In this document: piece after piece, positions 60,943-64,000 of the stretch
Layout of the letters: each line of letters begins with the position of its first letter
How positions within the stretch are numbered: the first letter of the stretch is position 1
Assembly: GCF_900129295.1 (NCBI RefSeq)
Contig: NZ_FQUU01000002.1
Location: forward strand, 320,488-384,487
DNA: 64,000 bases
Source of the DNA: Flavisolibacter ginsengisoli DSM 18119
GTDB taxonomy: Bacteria > Bacteroidota > Bacteroidia > Chitinophagales > Chitinophagaceae
Reading direction: 5' to 3'
Notes under the pieces: generated by a model
Databases searched by the model: none
What the model saw: the letters and a program-made list of their open reading frames with translations, nothing else
Told to the model about the DNA's origin: nothing
Translations under genes and position numbers: made by a program

Positions 60943-62064
60943 TCACACCAATTCAGCAAGGGACCGTGCTTTCTGGTACTCCCGGGTCTTTGATTTTTGC
61001 AAAATCAGATGTTCAATGATGTTTTGAAAACTTATAACACCTATGAAATGGTCTCCTTCCATTACAGGGTATATCTTACCCTCATGGGCTGAAAGTTCAT
61101 CCATCACCTCTAAAACAGGTTTGGAAGCATCATAGAATAGCGTATTTTCTTTCATTACCTCACTTACAGTAGTGTCATATTTCATTTCTGCAACTGCCTT
61201 TATGATCTCCATACGATTTACTATTCCAACAGGCCAATTGTCATCCATTACAATGAAATAGCGGCTGTGATTTTGCGCAAGTAAATTAGCGGCTTCATTA
61301 ATCGTAGTACTGACATTCATATTATTGTAGTCATACATTACCACATCCCGTACAAATATGCCTTTTACTAATTCATTTATATTAAAATAAGATGCCTCGT
61401 CTGATGCAAATGCAAGAATATAAAGCCCTAACAGGGAGACAAAAAAGTTGTAGCTAAACAGCCCTGTTATTATAAGCAGAAATGCTACAATGCGGCCAGT
61501 ATGACCAACTATGGCAGTAGCCCTTATATAGTTGTACTTAAACCCGAGCAAGGCCCTGAAAACTCTTCCACCATCAAGAGGAAACGCTGGTATGAGATTA
61601 ATGACGGCAATGGCAATATTGAGTACGCCAAGGCTGTAAATAAAATTAGATGAGTCAATAATACCAGTATATGCCCTCATATCATTTAATGAAAAGGGTA
61701 GCCCGGAAAACAAAACAAGGGTTGATCCTATTAAAGTACTAACAAATACTCCGGCTAAACTGATTGGCAATTCCTGGCCCGGATTATCTGGTAATTTATC
61801 AATGCTTGCTATTCCGCCTACAGGATAGAAAGTGATCCATCTTGCATTAATGCCAAACTGGGCACCTACCAATGCATGTCCAACTTCATGCAAGACCAGG
61901 CTGAAAAAAATTGCAATAAAGAAAAGCAATGACCAAAGCATTTGACCAGGGTGAAGGCCGGAATAGATGTTCATAACAATCAACCACCCAATTAATAACA
62001 GAAAAGTAAAGTGAACAGAGATCACAACACTTTTAATGGAACATAACCTGATGGAGCCTTTCAT
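60943..62064 (-). CDS. Site-2 protease (M50 family) with two CBS domains
   Basis: The 373-residue protein has six or so membrane helices with the zinc-site HEVGH (residues 59-63) and the second motif PAFPLDGGRVFRALL, followed by two CBS domains (about 235-365: MYDYNNMNVSTTINEAANLL, FYDASKPVLEVMDELSAHEG). This domain order matches Rip3-type proteases, including DosR-regulated Rv2625c. I start at ATG 62064 because the upstream extension crosses the terminator hairpin of hsp20. It lies behind hsp20 and would depend on read-through or a local promoter. Confidence 0.9.
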   Translation of the reverse strand: MKGSIRLCSIKSVVISVHFTFLLLIGWLIVMNIYSGLHPGQMLWSLLFFIAIFFSLVLHEVGHALVGAQFGINARWITFYPVGGIASIDKLPDNPGQELPISLAGVFVSTLIGSTLVLFSGLPFSLNDMRAYTGIIDSSNFIYSLGVLNIAIAVINLIPAFPLDGGRVFRALLGFKYNYIRATAIVGHTGRIVAFLLIITGLFSYNFFVSLLGLYILAFASDEASYFNINELVKGIFVRDVVMYDYNNMNVSTTINEAANLLAQNHSRYFIVMDDNWPVGIVNRMEIIKAVAEMKYDTTVSEVMKENTLFYDASKPVLEVMDELSAHEGKIYPVMEGDHFIGVISFQNIIEHLILQKSKTREYQKARSLAELV

Positions 62065-62082
62065 AAAATAAGCTTTGTTTTG

Positions 62083-62107
62083 AAAAAAAGCCCCGCCGCA
62101 TAGGGGC
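62083..62107 (-). terminator. Hairpin with T-run behind the second hsp20 gene
   Basis: On the minus strand GCCCC/GGGGC with an 8-base loop (62090-62107) is followed by seven T. It could end the hsp20 message or lower expression of the protease gene downstream. Confidence 0.75.
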
Positions 62108-62152
62108 GACAGGGCTGTTCTGTAGGGTATAAGCCATACGGTAGATGGCCTT

Positions 62153-62596
62153 CTAATGAACAGCAATTTGTTTTGTTGCTGTTAATTTCTTTGAATTCTC
62201 TTTCCTTGGTAATGCAAGGATCAAAACTCCGTTTTCATATTTAGCATCAATGGCTTCCTGTTTTACATCCTCAGGAAGAGTAAAACTGCGTGAAAAAGAA
62301 GTGTAGTTATATTCCTTGCGTGTTACCATTTCATCCTTTTCTTCTTTCTTTTCTTCTTTCTCTGAGCTTATAGTTAGCATATTGCCTTCTACATTGATCT
62401 TGAAATCTTCTTTCTTTAATCCTGGAGCTGCCAATGACATTTCATAATGATCTTTTTTTTCAGTTATGTTAACTGCTGGAAGAGTCATCATTTTATTGGC
62501 AAATTCGTTATTATCAAACCATTCATTCCATGGTCTGAAGAAGTCATCAAAAATGGATGGTGTCATGCTCAATCTGGTTAAGGCTCTGCTTGACAT
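62153..62596 (-). CDS. Hsp20/alpha-crystallin family small heat shock protein
   Basis: The 147-residue chaperone starts MSSRALTRLSMTPSIFDDFF and has a full alpha-crystallin domain (about 40-140: VNITEKKDHYEMSLAAPGLK, NMLTISSEK, SFTLPEDVKQEAIDAKYENG, VLILALPRKE). The C-terminal tail ends TATKQIAVH. It differs clearly from the 52377 protein, so two distinct sHsps may form mixed oligomers or serve different clients. The promoter has a perfect -7 box with tandem operators. Confidence 0.93.
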   Translation of the reverse strand: MSSRALTRLSMTPSIFDDFFRPWNEWFDNNEFANKMMTLPAVNITEKKDHYEMSLAAPGLKKEDFKINVEGNMLTISSEKEEKKEEKDEMVTRKEYNYTSFSRSFTLPEDVKQEAIDAKYENGVLILALPRKENSKKLTATKQIAVH

Positions 62597-62635
62597 AGTA
62601 ATAATTTTAATGTTACTGAATCATTTTTTACATAT

Positions 62636-62700
62636 CAAATCTATGCTTGCAGCATGCGCTATTCAAAGACGGTGGTCAGCATTTCTTATGAGTGTGGTCA
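62636..62700 (-). promoter_or_regulatory. Tandem-operator promoter of the second hsp20 gene
   Basis: AGACGGTGGTCA (62667-62678, one mismatch) and TGAGTGTGGTCA (62689-62700, perfect) are 22 bp apart. The proximal one is 23 bp from the perfect minus-strand box TAGATTTG (62643-62636). Confidence 0.75.
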
Positions 62701-62731
62701 GTAATTATTTTGGTTCATAATAAATTGGAAA

Positions 62732-64000
62732 TTACGGCATAATACTTCTCTTTTTAAGCCATTTTTCAGCTTCCACAGCATGGAATATTAATGCTGCTGC
62801 TACCAGGCAAAGAGATAATTCTTTGAAAGAAAGTGGTTGTGTTTTAAAAATATTATTTGCAGCAGGCAAATAGATTACCACTAGCTGTAAAATGAATGTC
62901 AATACCAGGACCCAGGTTAAATTTTTATTTGAAAACAATCCTTTTTTGTATATGAATTCGTTGTCACTTCGGATAGCAAACACATGAGCTAATTGTGCAA
63001 GTGACAGCACTGTAAAGACCATAGTCTGCCAATGTGAATTTTGCTGATGTAGTGCCCATGCCTGAATTCCCAATGTAACAAAAGACATTAGTAAACCTAC
63101 CCATATAATATGGCGTGTTATCCCTTCAGCAAATAAACTTTCATTCGTGGGCCTTGGAGGTCGCTGCATAATATTTTTTTCTGCTTTTTCAGATGACAAA
63201 GCAAGGCCTGGCAACCCATCAGTAACTAAGTTGATCCATAAGATATGAATAGGTAATAATGGTATAGGCAGCCCAAATAATGGCGCAAGAAAAATGGTCC
63301 AGATCTCGGCACCATTACAGGTCATGATGTATTTTACAAACTTGCGTATATTATCATATATCCTTCTTCCTTCTTTTACTGCTTTTACAATAGACGCAAA
63401 ATTATCATCAAGCAGTATCATATCAGCGGCCTCTTTACTGACATCTGTTCCTGTTATGCCCATTGCTATTCCAATATTTGCCTTCTTTAAAGATGGAGCA
63501 TCATTAACCCCATCCCCTGTCATCGCCACAAAATGTGACCGTTTTTGTAATGCTTTTACAATTTTCAATTTCTGCTCAGGCGTAACCCTGGCATATACAG
63601 TGATATTCTCCACTCTTTGCTCATATTCCTTCTCATTCAACCTGGACAATTCTTCCCCCGTCATAACCATATCCTTATCCGAATTCAGTCCAATTGCCTG
63701 AGCAATAGCAACTGCAGTTTCTCTATGATCTCCCGTAATCATGACAGGCACTATTCCAGCATTATAACATTCCTTAATGGCTTCAGGAATCTCTTCCCTG
63801 TGAGGATCAATCAATCCAATGATACCAGCCATCAAAAGATCTCTTTCAATTAAATTATAATCCAATGGTTCAGAAATAGAATCCATTATGCGATAAGCAT
63901 AACATAAAACCCTTATTCCCTTTGAAGCCATTTCATTAGCTTGAGATAAATAATAGTTTAGTTTGTGATGAACATCCATTCGCCCGGTAATAGATTCAAC
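62732..64000 (-). CDS. Cation-translocating P-type ATPase, C-terminal part (cut by window edge)
   Basis: The visible 422 residues are the C-terminal half of a P2-type cation ATPase: KGIRVLCYAYR, IMVTGDH-like VPVMITGDHRETAVAIAQAI, AMTGDGVNDAPSLK with the hinge Asp, and about six membrane helices (LPIPLLPIHILWINLVTDGL). The DKTGT phosphorylation site lies beyond the right edge; the frame stays open to 64000. The first internal Met (63979) is not the start. It is a different subtype from the 49849 pump (it has ILWINLVTDGLPGLAL like Ca/Mg pumps). Confidence 0.9.
   Translation of the reverse strand, partial: VESITGRMDVHHKLNYYLSQANEMASKGIRVLCYAYRIMDSISEPLDYNLIERDLLMAGIIGLIDPHREEIPEAIKECYNAGIVPVMITGDHRETAVAIAQAIGLNSDKDMVMTGEELSRLNEKEYEQRVENITVYARVTPEQKLKIVKALQKRSHFVAMTGDGVNDAPSLKKANIGIAMGITGTDVSKEAADMILLDDNFASIVKAVKEGRRIYDNIRKFVKYIMTCNGAEIWTIFLAPLFGLPIPLLPIHILWINLVTDGLPGLALSSEKAEKNIMQRPPRPTNESLFAEGITRHIIWVGLLMSFVTLGIQAWALHQQNSHWQTMVFTVLSLAQLAHVFAIRSDNEFIYKKGLFSNKNLTWVLVLTFILQLVVIYLPAANNIFKTQPLSFKELSLCLVAAALIFHAVEAEKWLKKRSIMP

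Noticed and set aside
1-64000. CRISPR arrays, insertion sequences, prophage, tRNA or rRNA genes
   Set aside because: No regularly spaced repeats with unique spacers, no transposase or integrase frames, and no recognisable tRNA or rRNA segments were seen by reading; an automated scan would be needed to exclude a tRNA completely.

Overview
The window looks like a chromosomal segment of a Bacteroidota bacterium, probably from the Chitinophagaceae. The evidence is the AT-rich DNA, near-absence of Shine-Dalgarno sequences, -7 promoter boxes of the form TAnnTTTG, two TonB-dependent receptors with N-terminal carboxypeptidase-like domains, PKD-repeat lipoproteins, and carA placed behind the alpha ribosomal operon. 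No rRNA, tRNA, CRISPR array, prophage or insertion sequence was recognised.

Layout. 1-4646: end of a CoA-transferase gene, a FUSC-family membrane protein, aroQ, a GNAT acetyltransferase and carA. 4801-8757: the distal ribosomal operon infA-rpmJ-rpsM-rpsK-rpsD-rpoA-rplQ, here starting from its own promoter behind a foreign gene. 9270-9761: an 11-bp repeat array and a perfect hairpin, then hmgA (tyrosine/phenylalanine catabolism). 11309-15249: a stress module (phosphoribosyltransferase, dienelactone-hydrolase-like, erythromycin-esterase-like, BON and DUF2945 proteins). 15277-19496: an alkaline-phosphatase-superfamily enzyme and a TonB receptor. 19722-28425: a complete sulfate assimilation operon (cysH-cysD-cysN-cobA-cysJ-cysI-cysG/exporter fusion). 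Its leader carries a SAM-I riboswitch, a terminator and an unannotated peptide with seven cysteines. 28978-42281: PKD proteins, a kinase-like membrane protein, housekeeping enzymes and a second TonB receptor.

42318-64000 is a dense stress region: hemerythrin, an Mla-type lipid transporter with a PNPOx-like protein, a phospholipase-D-type synthase, a YdjM hydrolase, two P-type ATPases, two Hsp20 chaperones, two universal stress proteins, a baeRF release-factor-like protein, a DUF892 ferritin-like protein, a PEBP protein, a CBS-domain site-2 protease and a response regulator fused to a Crp/Fnr DNA-binding module.

The main discovery is a shared cis-regulatory code. Fourteen promoters in this region and in the 12.6-kb stress module have an operator of the form TGA-N6-TCA (11 perfect, 3 with one good half). 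In every case the operator ends exactly 23 bp before a -7 box. In nine places operators occur as pairs exactly 22 bp apart, including upstream of the receiver-Crp regulator gene at 59479. TGA-N6-TCA is the core spacing of Crp/Fnr sites, and the predicted centre near -41 fits class II activation. The gene content strongly resembles the DosR dormancy regulon of Mycobacterium, but the regulator is of a different family. I infer a Bacteroidota dormancy or low-energy stress regulon; the inducing signal is unknown. The promoters also correct two start codons (12762 and 54982) and point to an unlisted 55-residue membrane protein (46498-46665).
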